29,079 nt of DNA from JBGCDD01 sp045105075. GTDB taxonomy: Bacteria; Pseudomonadota; Alphaproteobacteria; Rhodobacterales; Rhodobacteraceae. Both the position numbers and the translations under genes were made by a program. How positions within the stretch are numbered: the stretch's first letter is position 1; each line of letters opens with the position of its first letter. Positions 21,903-29,079 of this stretch are shown here, one piece after another. Under the pieces are notes generated by a model, which did no database searches, was not told the origin of the DNA, and saw nothing but the letters and a program-made list of their open reading frames with translations. The DNA lies in contig JBGCDD010000044.1 of the NCBI GenBank assembly GCA_045105075.1, positions 1 to 29,079 on the forward strand, in the 5' to 3' direction.

Positions 21903-23291
21903 ATGGACTATATCTCGACCCGCGGGCAGGCGCCCGTGTTGAACTTTGAAGACGCGATGCTCAGCGGTCTGGCCCGTGACGGGGGGCTTTATGTGCCCGC
22001 CTCGATCCCCCAGATGAGCCATGCCGACATCGCCGCGCTGCGCGGGCTCAGCTATGAAGAAACCGCTTATCGTGTGATGCGCCCCTTTATGGGCGACACG
22101 TTCAGCGACGCCGAGTTCCGCGCTTGCATTGACAAAGCTTACGACGGGTTCGGCCACGCCGCCCGCGCGCCTTTGGTACAGCTGGAACCCGGGCACTTCC
22201 TGCTCGAGTTGTTTCACGGCCCCACCTTGGCATTCAAAGATTTTGCCATGCAATTGATTGGCCAGCTGTTCCAAACAGCATTGGCGCGCCGCCAGGATCG
22301 CGTGACCATCGTTGGCGCCACCAGCGGCGACACCGGATCGGCCGCAATCGAGGCGTTTCGTGGCCTGTCCAATGTCGATGTGTTCATCCTTTATCCGCAT
22401 GGCCGCGTGTCCGAAGTCCAGCGTCGCCAGATGACCACGCCCACCGAATCCAACGTGCATGCTTTGGCTGTTGATGGCGATTTCGACGATTGTCAGGCCC
22501 GCCTCAAGGACATGTTCAACGATTTCGAGTTCCGCGACGGTGTTAAACTGGCCGGGGTCAACTGCATCAACTGGGCGCGGGTCTTGGCGCAAGTGGTCTA
22601 TTACTTCTCCTCGGCTGTTTCCCTTGGTGCGCCTGAACGCCCCGTAAGCTTCACCGTGCCCACCGGCAATTTTGGTGACATCTTCGCCGGCTACATCGCC
22701 AAGAAAATGGGCTTGCCCATCGATCGTCTGGTTGTGGCGACCAACCAGAACGACATCCTGCACCGCTGTTTGTCGGGGCAGGGTTATCACAAAGGTCCAA
22801 CCCATCCGTCAATCAGCCCGTCGATGGACATTCAGGTGTCGTCCAACTTTGAACGTGCGCTATTTGATGCCTATGGGCGCGACGGCGCTGCTGTGGCGCA
22901 GCTGATGGAGGAACTGAGCGCGGGTGGGTTCGACGTCAGCCAAGGGGCCATTCAAACCTTGCAAAGCCACTTTGACTCCGGGCGCGCCTCTGAGCCGGAA
23001 ACGCTGGCCACCATCGCCAGCACGCTTAAACACAGTGCTGAACTGCTGTGCCCGCACAGCGCCATCGGTGTGAAAGTTGCCAACGAACAGCGCGATCCCG
23101 CCACCCCCATGATCACCCTGGCGACAGCGCATCCGGCGAAATTTCCGGCCGCTGTGGAACAGGCCGCCGGTGTGCATCCGCCCCTTCCCCCGCGCATGTC
23201 TGATCTATATGACAGAGGCGAGCGCGTGACCCGCATCCAAAACGATCTGGGCGCGCTCCAAGATCATATCAAAAGGCATACCGCTAAGTGA
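21903..23291 (+). CDS. thrC: Threonine synthase
   Basis: PLP enzyme making L-threonine from O-phospho-L-homoserine, the last step of threonine synthesis. It is 462 residues, the long type also found in fungi and enteric-type bacteria. It starts MDYISTRGQAP, has the N-terminal GLARDGGLYVP motif, the PLP lysine Lys112 in HGPTLAFKDFAMQ, the phosphate-binding ATSGDTGSAAIEAF and later VPTGNFGDIFAGYIAKKMG. It is directly coupled to surf1 upstream (3 bases) and overlaps the following peptidase start by 4 bases (GTGA). Its place behind an oxidase assembly factor probably reflects conserved operon packing in this order rather than a metabolic link. Confidence 0.96.
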   Translation: MDYISTRGQAPVLNFEDAMLSGLARDGGLYVPASIPQMSHADIAALRGLSYEETAYRVMRPFMGDTFSDAEFRACIDKAYDGFGHAARAPLVQLEPGHFLLELFHGPTLAFKDFAMQLIGQLFQTALARRQDRVTIVGATSGDTGSAAIEAFRGLSNVDVFILYPHGRVSEVQRRQMTTPTESNVHALAVDGDFDDCQARLKDMFNDFEFRDGVKLAGVNCINWARVLAQVVYYFSSAVSLGAPERPVSFTVPTGNFGDIFAGYIAKKMGLPIDRLVVATNQNDILHRCLSGQGYHKGPTHPSISPSMDIQVSSNFERALFDAYGRDGAAVAQLMEELSAGGFDVSQGAIQTLQSHFDSGRASEPETLATIASTLKHSAELLCPHSAIGVKVANEQRDPATPMITLATAHPAKFPAAVEQAAGVHPPLPPRMSDLYDRGERVTRIQNDLGALQDHIKRHTAK

Positions 23292-24550
23292 CTGTACAAC
23301 AAGACCAACTCGCAAACGGGTTTCGCATCGTTTCCGAACATATGCCGGGGCTGCAATCGGCCTCGATCGGGATCTGGGTCAGCGCAGGCGGGCGCCACGA
23401 GCGCCTTGAGCAAAACGGCATCGCACATTTTCTCGAACATATGGCGTTCAAAGGCACAAAACGACGCAGCGCGTTGCAGATTGCCGAGGCCATCGAGGAC
23501 GTGGGCGGCTATATCAACGCTTACACCAGCCGCGAAGTCACCGCTTATTATGCCCGTGTTTTGGCCGCCGATGTGCCGCTGGCGCTGGATGTGATTGGAG
23601 ATATTGTGTTGAACCCGGTGTTTGACCCCGCCGAGATCGAGGTCGAACGCGGTGTGATCCTGCAGGAAATCGGTCAGGCCCGCGACACGCCCGATGATGT
23701 GATCTTTGATTGGCTGCAGGAAGACAGCTTTGCCAATCAACCGCTTGGGCGCACGATTCTGGGCCCCGAAGACCGGGTCAGCGGTTTTTCCCGCGCCGAT
23801 CTGTCCAATTTCGTTGGTGAACATTATGGCCCCGGTCAAATGATCCTGTCCGCTGCCGGGGCGGTTGATCACGACGCGTTGGTCAAAACCGCCGAGGCGC
23901 TGTTCGGCCATCTCAAGCCGACAACCCAGGGCAATGTGCAACCTGCGAAATTCACCGGCGGCGAAACCCGACGCTCCAAAACGCTCGAACAGGCGCATTT
24001 TGCGCTGGCCTTTGAGAGCCCGGGCTACCGCGATGATCAGATCTATACCGCGCAAATCTACACCAGCGCATTGGGCGGCGGCATGTCGAGCCGCCTGTTC
24101 CAGGAGGTGCGCGAGGCGCGCGGGCTGTGCTACACGATCTTTGCGCAGACCGGCGCCTATGCCGACACTGGCACCACCACGCTTTATGCGGGCACCAGCG
24201 GGCATCAGATCGCCGAACTGGCCGAAATCACCATCGACGAAATGAAACGCGCCGCCGACGACATGAGCCCCGAAGAAGTCGCGCGTGCCCGTGCCCAGAT
24301 GAAAGCAGGCATGTTGATGGGACTTGAAAGCCCGTCAAACCGTGCCGAACGTCTGGCCCGGCTGGTGCAGATCTGGGACAAAGTGCCCTCACTAGAAGAC
24401 ACAATCAGCCGGATCGACGCGGTCACAACTGGGGACGTGCGCGAATTCGCCCAAACCATTGCGCTGAACGCCCCGGCGGCCCTTGCGCTTTACGGGCCCA
24501 TCGATACGGCGCCCACTTTGGCCCAATTGCAGGAGAGGCGCGCGGCCTGA
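23288..24550 (+). CDS. M16-family zinc peptidase (processing-peptidase-like)
   Basis: Pitrilysin-family zinc protease resembling the beta subunit of mitochondrial processing peptidase. It is 420 residues, starting with GTG in a 4-base overlap with the thrC stop. The inverted zinc motif HFLEH is at 47-51 (GIAHFLEHMAFKGT) and the third ligand Glu127 lies 76 residues after His51 (VILQEIGQARD), the standard spacing. The conserved C-terminal-domain loop GGGMSSRLFQEVREARGLCY is present, so this is a full, active single-chain or homodimeric form. No signal peptide is seen, suggesting a cytoplasmic location. Physiological substrates are unknown. It overlaps the next gene as TGATG. Confidence 0.93.
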   Translation: MTVQQDQLANGFRIVSEHMPGLQSASIGIWVSAGGRHERLEQNGIAHFLEHMAFKGTKRRSALQIAEAIEDVGGYINAYTSREVTAYYARVLAADVPLALDVIGDIVLNPVFDPAEIEVERGVILQEIGQARDTPDDVIFDWLQEDSFANQPLGRTILGPEDRVSGFSRADLSNFVGEHYGPGQMILSAAGAVDHDALVKTAEALFGHLKPTTQGNVQPAKFTGGETRRSKTLEQAHFALAFESPGYRDDQIYTAQIYTSALGGGMSSRLFQEVREARGLCYTIFAQTGAYADTGTTTLYAGTSGHQIAELAEITIDEMKRAADDMSPEEVARARAQMKAGMLMGLESPSNRAERLARLVQIWDKVPSLEDTISRIDAVTTGDVREFAQTIALNAPAALALYGPIDTAPTLAQLQERRAA

Positions 24551-25134
24551 TGCTTCTGGCCAAACGAAAGCTCAAGATCGAAACCGAGCGTCTGACCCTG
24601 CGCCCGCCCCAGCATTCCGATTTTCGCACATGGGCGGCGTTGCGGCGCGACAGTCAGGCCTTTCTCACCCCGTGGGAACCAAGCTGGGCCGTCGACCACC
24701 TCAGCCGCAAAGCCTTCACCAACCGCGTCTATTGGGCACAACGCTCGGTTTCCAGCGGATCCGCCGTGCCGTTGTTCTTGCTGCGCCGCACAGATGACGT
24801 GCTGCTGGGCGCCATCACGCTTGACAACATCCGCCGCGGCCCGGCGCAGGCCGGCACATTGGGCTATTGGACCGGCGCGGCACACGCCCGCAATGGCTAT
24901 ATGCGCGAAGCGATTGGCGCTATGGTGCACCACGCGTTCACCCGCCTTGACCTCAGCCGCATCGAGGCGGCTTGCTTGCCCGAAAACACCGCCTCACGCG
25001 GCCTATTGGAAAATTCAGGCTTCAAATATGAAGGCGTCGCCCAGTCCTATTTGCAAATCTCCGGCCGCTGGCGCACCCATGTGCTCTACGCCTCCCTGCG
25101 CAGCGATCGACGCGGCAAAACCGAAGCGGGCTAA
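24550..25134 (+). CDS. RimJ/RimL-like GNAT N-acetyltransferase
   Basis: GNAT acetyltransferase of the RimJ group, whose members acetylate N-termini of ribosomal or other proteins. It is 194 residues. The N-terminal IETERLTLRPPQHSDFRTW is the typical first strand of this group, followed by LLGAITLDNIRRG, then GTLGYWTGAAHARNGYMREA (acetyl-CoA loop, residues about 97-117), and IEAACLPENTASRGLLENSG, the hallmark final segment. It overlaps the M16 peptidase stop (TGATG) and ends the run. A copy of a short 3'-end repeat begins 10 bases after the stop codon. Substrate not assigned. Confidence 0.88.
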   Translation: MLLAKRKLKIETERLTLRPPQHSDFRTWAALRRDSQAFLTPWEPSWAVDHLSRKAFTNRVYWAQRSVSSGSAVPLFLLRRTDDVLLGAITLDNIRRGPAQAGTLGYWTGAAHARNGYMREAIGAMVHHAFTRLDLSRIEAACLPENTASRGLLENSGFKYEGVAQSYLQISGRWRTHVLYASLRSDRRGKTEAG

Positions 25135-25144
25135 TCCCTCCCGT

Positions 25145-25190
25145 TTTTCCTCTTGCCGAAAATATCCCGGAGCGCGAGGCAGAGCCTCGC
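25145..25190 (+). repeat. Short 3'-end intergenic repeat, copy A, with GC hairpin
   Basis: The 25-base core (25145-25169, TTTTCCTCTTGC then GAAAATATCCC) matches the copy at 27609-27633 on the opposite strand at 23 of 25 positions. It is followed by a perfect 7-bp hairpin GCGAGGC-AGA-GCCTCGC (25174-25190). It begins 10 bases after the rimJ-like stop codon. I recall similar short elements after many genes in Rhodobacterales genomes, but cannot verify that here. Confidence 0.7.
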
Positions 25191-25296
25191 ATCCTCCCTT
25201 GCAAAGTGCACAAGGTCCAGGCAACAGGCCCGCCGGGCGACAAGGCGGACGAAAAAAAAGGCTGACAGATCGCGCAAACCGGGTATCGTTCTCAAT

Positions 25297-26130
25297 ATGA
25301 GATATCTGACCCGAGTGGTTGCCGCCTGCCTCGCGCTGGTCGCGGCCCAACCCAGCATCGCGCAAGACCGCCGCCCCAGCCACTGCATCGCAATCGCCGA
25401 CGCAGCGCCTGGACTGAATTTTGTGCAAAAGGCGTCTTGGCGCGAACCGCTGGCCAAAAACACCGTGCGTCTCAGCTATATCGCGCATGCCAGTTTTTTA
25501 TTGCAAACCCAAGGTGGGCTAACGGCGGTAACAGATTTCACCGGCTTCGTTGGCAATGTTGACTTTACCCCGGATGTGGTCACGATGAACCACGCCCACG
25601 ACACCCACTGGACCGCTTTTCCCGACCCGGCCATCCCACATCCACTGCCCGGTTGGGGCGAATTCGGGCAAGGCATTGATCACCATCTGGATCTAGGCGA
25701 AATGCTAGTGCGCAATGTGTCAACCGATATCCGTTCGGCCTTTTCGGGCACCGAAACCAAGGGCAATTCGATCTTTGTGTTCGAAGTGGCCGGCTTGTGC
25801 ATCGGGCATCTGGGCCATCTGCACCACATTCCCAATGATGAACAATTCGCGGCCCTGGGCCGGCTCGATGTTGTGATGGCCGCGGTCGATGGGGGCACAA
25901 CGCTGCCGCTGCCTCAGATGGTGGAAACGCTCAACCGGCTGAAATCCTCAATTGTGATTCCGATGCATTGGTTCAGCCGGTACTCACTGGATGCGTTTTT
26001 GGTCGATATCCGCGATGATTTTGCGATCATCCAATCCGGTGCATCCGATATCGAAATCTCGCTGCGCAGCTTGCCGGATCGCCCCACTGTGGTTGTTCTG
26101 GAACCGCGTTATTTGATCGAACAAGAGTAG
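25297..26130 (+). CDS. Exported metallo-beta-lactamase-fold protein with altered metal motif
   Basis: A 277-residue protein from the ATG at 25297; in-frame codons upstream are low-complexity and would hide the signal peptide MRYLTRVVAACLALVAAQPSIA, which predicts periplasmic location. The fold is the UlaG/RomA-like branch of the metallo-beta-lactamase superfamily. Strand pattern VRLSYIAHASFLLQTQGG, then DFTPDVVTMNHAHDTH, where the first metal motif is HAHDTH, not the canonical HxHxDH: the Asp is shifted one place and Thr fills its position. Later likely ligands are CIGHLGHLHH, DVVMAAVDGG and VIPMHWFSR. Substrate unknown. It may be a hydrolase with changed metal site or a non-standard subfamily. 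No terminator or operon partner is visible; the next gene starts 41 bases on. Confidence 0.83.
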   Translation: MRYLTRVVAACLALVAAQPSIAQDRRPSHCIAIADAAPGLNFVQKASWREPLAKNTVRLSYIAHASFLLQTQGGLTAVTDFTGFVGNVDFTPDVVTMNHAHDTHWTAFPDPAIPHPLPGWGEFGQGIDHHLDLGEMLVRNVSTDIRSAFSGTETKGNSIFVFEVAGLCIGHLGHLHHIPNDEQFAALGRLDVVMAAVDGGTTLPLPQMVETLNRLKSSIVIPMHWFSRYSLDAFLVDIRDDFAIIQSGASDIEISLRSLPDRPTVVVLEPRYLIEQE

Positions 26131-26171
26131 GCGCGCTTGCGATTGCTGCGGTTTTTCGGCAAGCACGTACC

Positions 26172-27584
26172 ATGACACTTGCTCCTGCCGATGATATTTT
26201 CGCCGAACGTTTGCGCCAGCATTTGCCCGCAGATGTTCTAAGCGCGCCGCACCCGCGACACATGGAAGAACCGCGCGGGCGGTTTCAGGCATCGGGCGGT
26301 TTGTTGGCGTTGCCCCGCACGGTCGAACAGGTGTCGACTCTGCTGCGCGAAGCCAACATTGCCCGCGTGGGCGTGGTGCCCTTTGGTGGCGGCACCGGCC
26401 TTGTGGGCGGGCAAATGGCGCCTGACTCCGCGCCGCTCATTGTGTCGCTGGAAAGAATGACAGCCATCCGCGCAGTTCTTGCCCAGGAAAATGTTCTGGT
26501 GGCCGAGGCCGGTGCGATCCTGGCCGACGTGCAAAGCGCCGCGGCAGATGTGGACCGCCTGTTTCCATTGTCTCTGGCCTCGGAGGGATCAGCGCGGATC
26601 GGCGGCAACCTGGCGACCAATGCGGGCGGGGTCAATGTGCTGCGCTATGGCAACACGCGCGATCTTGTGCTTGGTCTCGAGGCGGTGATGGCAGATGGGC
26701 AAATCTGGAACGGTCTGACGCGTTTGCGCAAAGACAATACAGGCTATGATCTGCGTCATCTGCTGTTGGGGTCCGAAGGCACGTTGGGGGTGATCACTGC
26801 GGCTGCGTTAAAGCTTTCGCCGATTCCGGCGGTGCAGGGCACTGCGCTGTTTGTGGTGCCGGATCCAGATGCAGCCCTGGCTTTGCTGGCGTTGGCGCGT
26901 GGCCAGATGGGTGAAGCCGTCAGCGCGTTTGAGCTGATCCACCGGCAAGGTTTTGAATTCCTGACCGAGACCATTCCAGAACTGCGCCTGCCGTTCGAAA
27001 CAGCGCCTGAGTGGTGTATTTTGATGGATGTGGGACTGGCGGCGGGCCTGTCGGCGTCCACTGCGCTTGAAAGCTTGTTTGAAACTGCGCTGACCGAGGG
27101 CGTGGTTGTAGATGGGCTGATTGCACAATCAGAGACGCAACGGCGCGATTTTTGGGCTGTGCGTGAAATGCTGCCTGAGGCCAACCGTCGGATCGGGTCG
27201 GTGTCCAGCCACGATATCTCGCTGCCTTTGGGCGCTTTGCCGGGGTTTATTGCGCAAATGCCGGCGGTGATTGCGGCGATTGGAGATTTTCGGATCAATT
27301 GTTTTGGCCATGTGGGCGATGGCAATCTGCATTACAACGTGTTTGCACAGCCTGGCCGGGCCCGGCGCGACCATGAAAATGAGCGCCCTGCGATCAAACG
27401 CGCGATCCATGATCAGGTGCACGCGCTGGGCGGTTCGATCAGTGCCGAACACGGGATTGGGCGACTCAAGGTGGACGATCTGGAACGCTATGGCGACCCG
27501 GTCAAACTGTCGGCGATGCGTGCGATCAAGACGGCGCTGGATCCGCATGGTATCATGAATCCAGGCGCTGTTCTGCGCGCCTGA
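26172..27584 (+). CDS. FAD-linked 2-hydroxyacid dehydrogenase (GlcD/D-lactate or D-2-hydroxyglutarate type)
   Basis: Flavoprotein of the VAO family oxidising a D-2-hydroxyacid to the 2-oxoacid. It is 470 residues. The FAD-binding PCMH domain (about 45-220) contains VPFGGGTGLVGGQ (69-81) and GGNLATNAGGVNVLRYGN. The C-terminal FAD-oxidase domain (about 220-468) contains NCFGHVGDGNLHYNVF near residue 378 with metal/substrate His, and SAEHGIGRLK and LDPHGIMNPG at the end. This is the soluble single-chain type closer to D-2-hydroxyglutarate or D-lactate dehydrogenases than to three-subunit glycolate oxidase, since no glcE or glcF follows. The exact substrate cannot be read. Start ATG at 26172 lacks a strong ribosome site. 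Confidence 0.9.
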   Translation: MTLAPADDIFAERLRQHLPADVLSAPHPRHMEEPRGRFQASGGLLALPRTVEQVSTLLREANIARVGVVPFGGGTGLVGGQMAPDSAPLIVSLERMTAIRAVLAQENVLVAEAGAILADVQSAAADVDRLFPLSLASEGSARIGGNLATNAGGVNVLRYGNTRDLVLGLEAVMADGQIWNGLTRLRKDNTGYDLRHLLLGSEGTLGVITAAALKLSPIPAVQGTALFVVPDPDAALALLALARGQMGEAVSAFELIHRQGFEFLTETIPELRLPFETAPEWCILMDVGLAAGLSASTALESLFETALTEGVVVDGLIAQSETQRRDFWAVREMLPEANRRIGSVSSHDISLPLGALPGFIAQMPAVIAAIGDFRINCFGHVGDGNLHYNVFAQPGRARRDHENERPAIKRAIHDQVHALGGSISAEHGIGRLKVDDLERYGDPVKLSAMRAIKTALDPHGIMNPGAVLRA

Positions 27585-27597
27585 CGGCGCGATTTTC
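27576..27597 (+). terminator. Terminator-like hairpin overlapping the dehydrogenase stop codon
   Basis: Perfect 6-bp stem CGCGCC/GGCGCG (27576-27581, 27586-27591) with the TGA stop codon in its 4-base loop, followed by ATTTTC. Short T-tail, so possibly moderate strength. It ends the plus-strand gene before the convergent apt. Confidence 0.5.
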
Positions 27598-27608
27598 AAG
27601 CCTCCGGC

Positions 27609-27633
27609 GGGGATATTTTCAGCAAGAGGAAAA
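27609..27633 (-). repeat. Short 3'-end intergenic repeat, copy B
   Basis: Second copy of the 25-base element found at 25145-25169, here on the minus strand and beginning 6 bases after the apt stop codon. Both copies therefore have the same orientation relative to the gene they follow. The adjacent GC-rich part (27600-27608, CCGCCGGAGG on the minus strand) differs from the hairpin of copy A. Confidence 0.7.
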
Positions 27634-27639
27634 GGCGGA

Positions 27640-28179
27640 TCAGTCGCCGCCGAAAGTGCACAAGGCATGAACATCCATGCCGAGGTTTTCCAACACTTTG
27701 CGCCCGCCCAGATCCGGCAGGTCGATGACAAAGGCGCAGGAGATGATTTCGCCGCCCAGGCGTTCGATCAGTTTGATGCCCGCTGCGGCCGTGCCGCCTG
27801 TGGCCAGAAGATCATCCACCACCAGGATTTTTTCACCTGGCTGGATCGCATCATCGTGGATTTCGACGGTCGCTTCGCCATATTCCAGCGTGTAATCTTG
27901 CGAAATCACTTTGCCTGGAAGTTTGCCTTTTTTGCGTATGGGGATGAAACCGACGCTGAGTTGATGGGCGATGGCGCCGCCGAGGATGAAACCTCGGGCC
28001 TCGAGGCCGATCACTTTGTCGATCGGGGCGCCGGCATAGGGGTGCAGCATTTGGTCGATGGCCATGCGGAACCCGCGCGGATCGGCGAACAGTGTGGTGA
28101 CATCGCGGAACATGATGCCGGCATGCGGGAAGTCGGGGATTGTGCGGATGTAGTCGCGCACCGTGGTTTTGGAAGGCAT
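27640..28179 (-). CDS. apt: Adenine phosphoribosyltransferase
   Basis: Purine salvage enzyme making AMP from adenine and PRPP in the cytoplasm. It is 179 residues, the usual length. The N-terminus has VRDYIRTIPDFPHAGIMFRD, the adenine-binding family start, then GLEARGFILGGAIA, the flexible loop RKKGKLPGKVISQDYTLEYG, and the PRPP motif ILVVDDLLATGGT (118-130). All catalytic residues are intact. The gene is convergent with the FAD dehydrogenase, with the 3'-end repeat in between. Promoter not identified. Confidence 0.96.
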   Translation of the reverse strand: MPSKTTVRDYIRTIPDFPHAGIMFRDVTTLFADPRGFRMAIDQMLHPYAGAPIDKVIGLEARGFILGGAIAHQLSVGFIPIRKKGKLPGKVISQDYTLEYGEATVEIHDDAIQPGEKILVVDDLLATGGTAAAGIKLIERLGGEIISCAFVIDLPDLGGRKVLENLGMDVHALCTFGGD

Positions 28180-28221
28180 GTGAGATCCTGAAGCTGGATA
28201 AGGGAGATTGGCCGAGATGAT

Positions 28222-28848
28222 TTAGGTGGGGCGGCGCAAAAGAGCTGTCATAAGGCCCATTGCGATCAGTGTCGCACCGCCAAGCCGGGTGAGGTTGCGC
28301 AGAACCGAGGGGCGTTTGATCGCATGTCGCAGGTGATCGGCGAGCAGGGCGTAGGCCAGTGCATTGGCTGCCGCGAGGCCCACGAAAGTGGCGATCAGGA
28401 TTGCAAATTGGGGGGCGAGGGTGGCTTGAGGTTGGATGAATTGGGGCACAAAGGCGATGAAAAAAGCGATGGATTTGGGGTTGAGCGCGGTAACGGCGGC
28501 GGTGTGGGTGAAGACGTTTTTGGCGGTGATGTCGGCTTGGGGCAAATCGGCGGCGTCTGCGCCAGGAGCGCTGCGCAACAATTTGATGCCAAGCCAGATC
28601 AGATAAGCGGCGCCGATCCATTTCAGGGCCACAAACAACGTGGCTGACGCCATGACCAGTGCGCCCAGGCCAACCAAAGAGGCAGTCATTGCCACAAGAT
28701 CGCCCAAAGCCACGCCCATGGCTGATGCAACGGCGACGCTGCGCCCTTTGGACAGCGCATAGCTCAGCACCAATAGCACGGTAGGACCGGGGATCAGCAA
28801 CAGAGCGACCGAGGCGGCAACAAAGGTCAACCAAAGATCAACAGGCAT
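28222..28848 (-). CDS. LysE/RhtB-family amino-acid exporter
   Basis: Inner-membrane translocator of the LysE/RhtB family, exporting amino acids or related small molecules; substrate cannot be told. It is 208 residues with about six hydrophobic segments. The N-terminal LLLIPGPTVLLVLSYALSKG is the family signature, followed by GVALGDLVAMTASLVGLGAL and KWIGAAYLIWLGIKLL. The middle of the protein has TALNPKSIAFFIAFVPQFI, with the NPK motif typical of the family. It is 42 bases downstream of the apt start in the same direction, and 17 bases after the next upstream gene, so the three may be cotranscribed. Confidence 0.92.
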   Translation of the reverse strand: MPVDLWLTFVAASVALLLIPGPTVLLVLSYALSKGRSVAVASAMGVALGDLVAMTASLVGLGALVMASATLFVALKWIGAAYLIWLGIKLLRSAPGADAADLPQADITAKNVFTHTAAVTALNPKSIAFFIAFVPQFIQPQATLAPQFAILIATFVGLAAANALAYALLADHLRHAIKRPSVLRNLTRLGGATLIAMGLMTALLRRPT

Positions 28849-28866
28849 CAGATATCCTTTTCGGGG

Positions 28867-29079
28867 TCAGGGGTATTTGCGGTGCAGAACCATAGCGTCC
28901 TGCCGTTGGAGCGTGGTCACAGCGCCGCCCCAGTCATCGAAGATGGATCGGTTGCGGTAGGCTGGGATTTTGATGTCATGCATGAAACCAAGGGCTTGAT
29001 AGATTTCTTCCAACGCGATCGAGTCGGCTTCGGAATTTCGCATCGAACGGGAAAATGCGATGATGCCACGGTTGATCAC
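28867..29079 (-). CDS. C-terminal part of a DUF2927-like protein, N-terminus outside the window
   Basis: An open frame of 70 codons running off the right edge; the first visible codon GTG is unlikely to be the real start. The piece contains RGIIAFSRS, then ALEEIYQALGFMHDI, then NRSIFDDWGGAVTTLQRQD and ends in MVLHRKYP. The order EEI.QALG, a Ser-Ile-Phe-(N/D)-D motif, then L...D and L...Y.P resembles the C-terminus of DUF2927 proteins (secreted, unknown function, common in Rhodobacterales). Recognition is from a short segment, so moderate only. The gene ends 18 bases before the exporter gene on the same strand. Confidence 0.6.
   Translation of the reverse strand: MINRGIIAFSRSMRNSEADSIALEEIYQALGFMHDIKIPAYRNRSIFDDWGGAVTTLQRQDAMVLHRKYP

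Noticed and set aside
19724..22805. Very long minus-strand open frames (over 500 codons each) opposite ctaG, ctaE, surf1 and thrC
   Set aside because: They lie antisense to genes with complete, recognised family motifs, have His/Gln/Arg-rich composition typical of reverse shadows in GC-rich DNA, and show no recognisable domain.
1..29079. CRISPR arrays, insertion sequences, integrases, phage genes or toxin-antitoxin pairs
   Set aside because: No regularly spaced repeats, transposase or integrase motifs, or terminal inverted repeats were seen; apart from the spacers listed, the window is filled by housekeeping and pilus genes.

Overview
The window looks like chromosomal DNA of an alphaproteobacterium of the Rhodobacterales (Roseobacter-type). 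The basis is the protein families and gene orders: a Tad pilus cluster with 59-residue Flp pilins, the ctaC-ctaB-ctaG-ctaE-surf1 aa3-oxidase assembly operon running into thrC and an M16 peptidase, a dprA/topA neighbourhood, and a moderately high GC content. The placement is family-level recognition, not a database result. I saw no rRNA, tRNA, IS element, prophage or CRISPR array.

Region 1 (1-8827, minus strand) is the structural core of a Tad (type IVb) pilus machine. In transcription order it holds two near-identical Flp pilins (flp2, flp1), a third diverged Flp-like pilin of the same length, cpaB/rcpC, the secretin cpaC/rcpA, an OmpA-type lipoprotein, cpaE/tadZ, the ATPase cpaF/tadA, tadB, and tadC cut by the left edge. 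No prepilin peptidase, TadE/F/G pseudopilin or TadD is visible, so these must lie elsewhere. The cluster is punctuated by hairpins after flp2, flp1, flp3, cpaB and ompA. The one between ompA and cpaE can fold in two mutually exclusive ways. A perfect CtrA-type box (TTAA-N7-TTAA) lies upstream of flp1.

Region 2 (8828-10012) is the divergent pilin/transglycosylase spacer and an exported SLT-family lytic transglycosylase. Region 3 (10021-15841, mostly minus) holds the scoA-scoB CoA-transferase pair, topA, a small exported protein of unknown function on the opposite strand, and dprA. Region 4 (16098-17519) is tldD, divergent from the oxidase operon. Their shared spacer has an FNR-type box and a terminator-like hairpin in the tldD leader.

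Region 5 (17697-25134, plus) is one long, tightly packed run: ctaC, ctaB, a 54-residue membrane protein, ctaG, ctaE, surf1, thrC, an M16 peptidase and a RimJ-like acetyltransferase. Many start/stop codons overlap, and intrinsic terminators sit after ctaC and after ctaE. Together these genes make subunits II and III of the aa3 oxidase, heme O, and the CuB/heme insertion factors. Region 6 (25297-29079) holds an exported metallo-beta-lactamase-fold protein with an altered metal motif, an FAD-linked 2-hydroxyacid dehydrogenase, apt, a LysE/RhtB exporter and the C-terminus of a DUF2927-like protein. Two copies of one short 3'-end repeat lie just after rimJ and apt.

I see no wholly new multi-gene system. 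The most interesting signals are in non-coding architecture: the recurrent 3'-end repeat, the ompA-cpaE two-state hairpin, the punctuated pilus and oxidase operons, the CtrA-type box, and the pilin duplication with a diverged third pilin.
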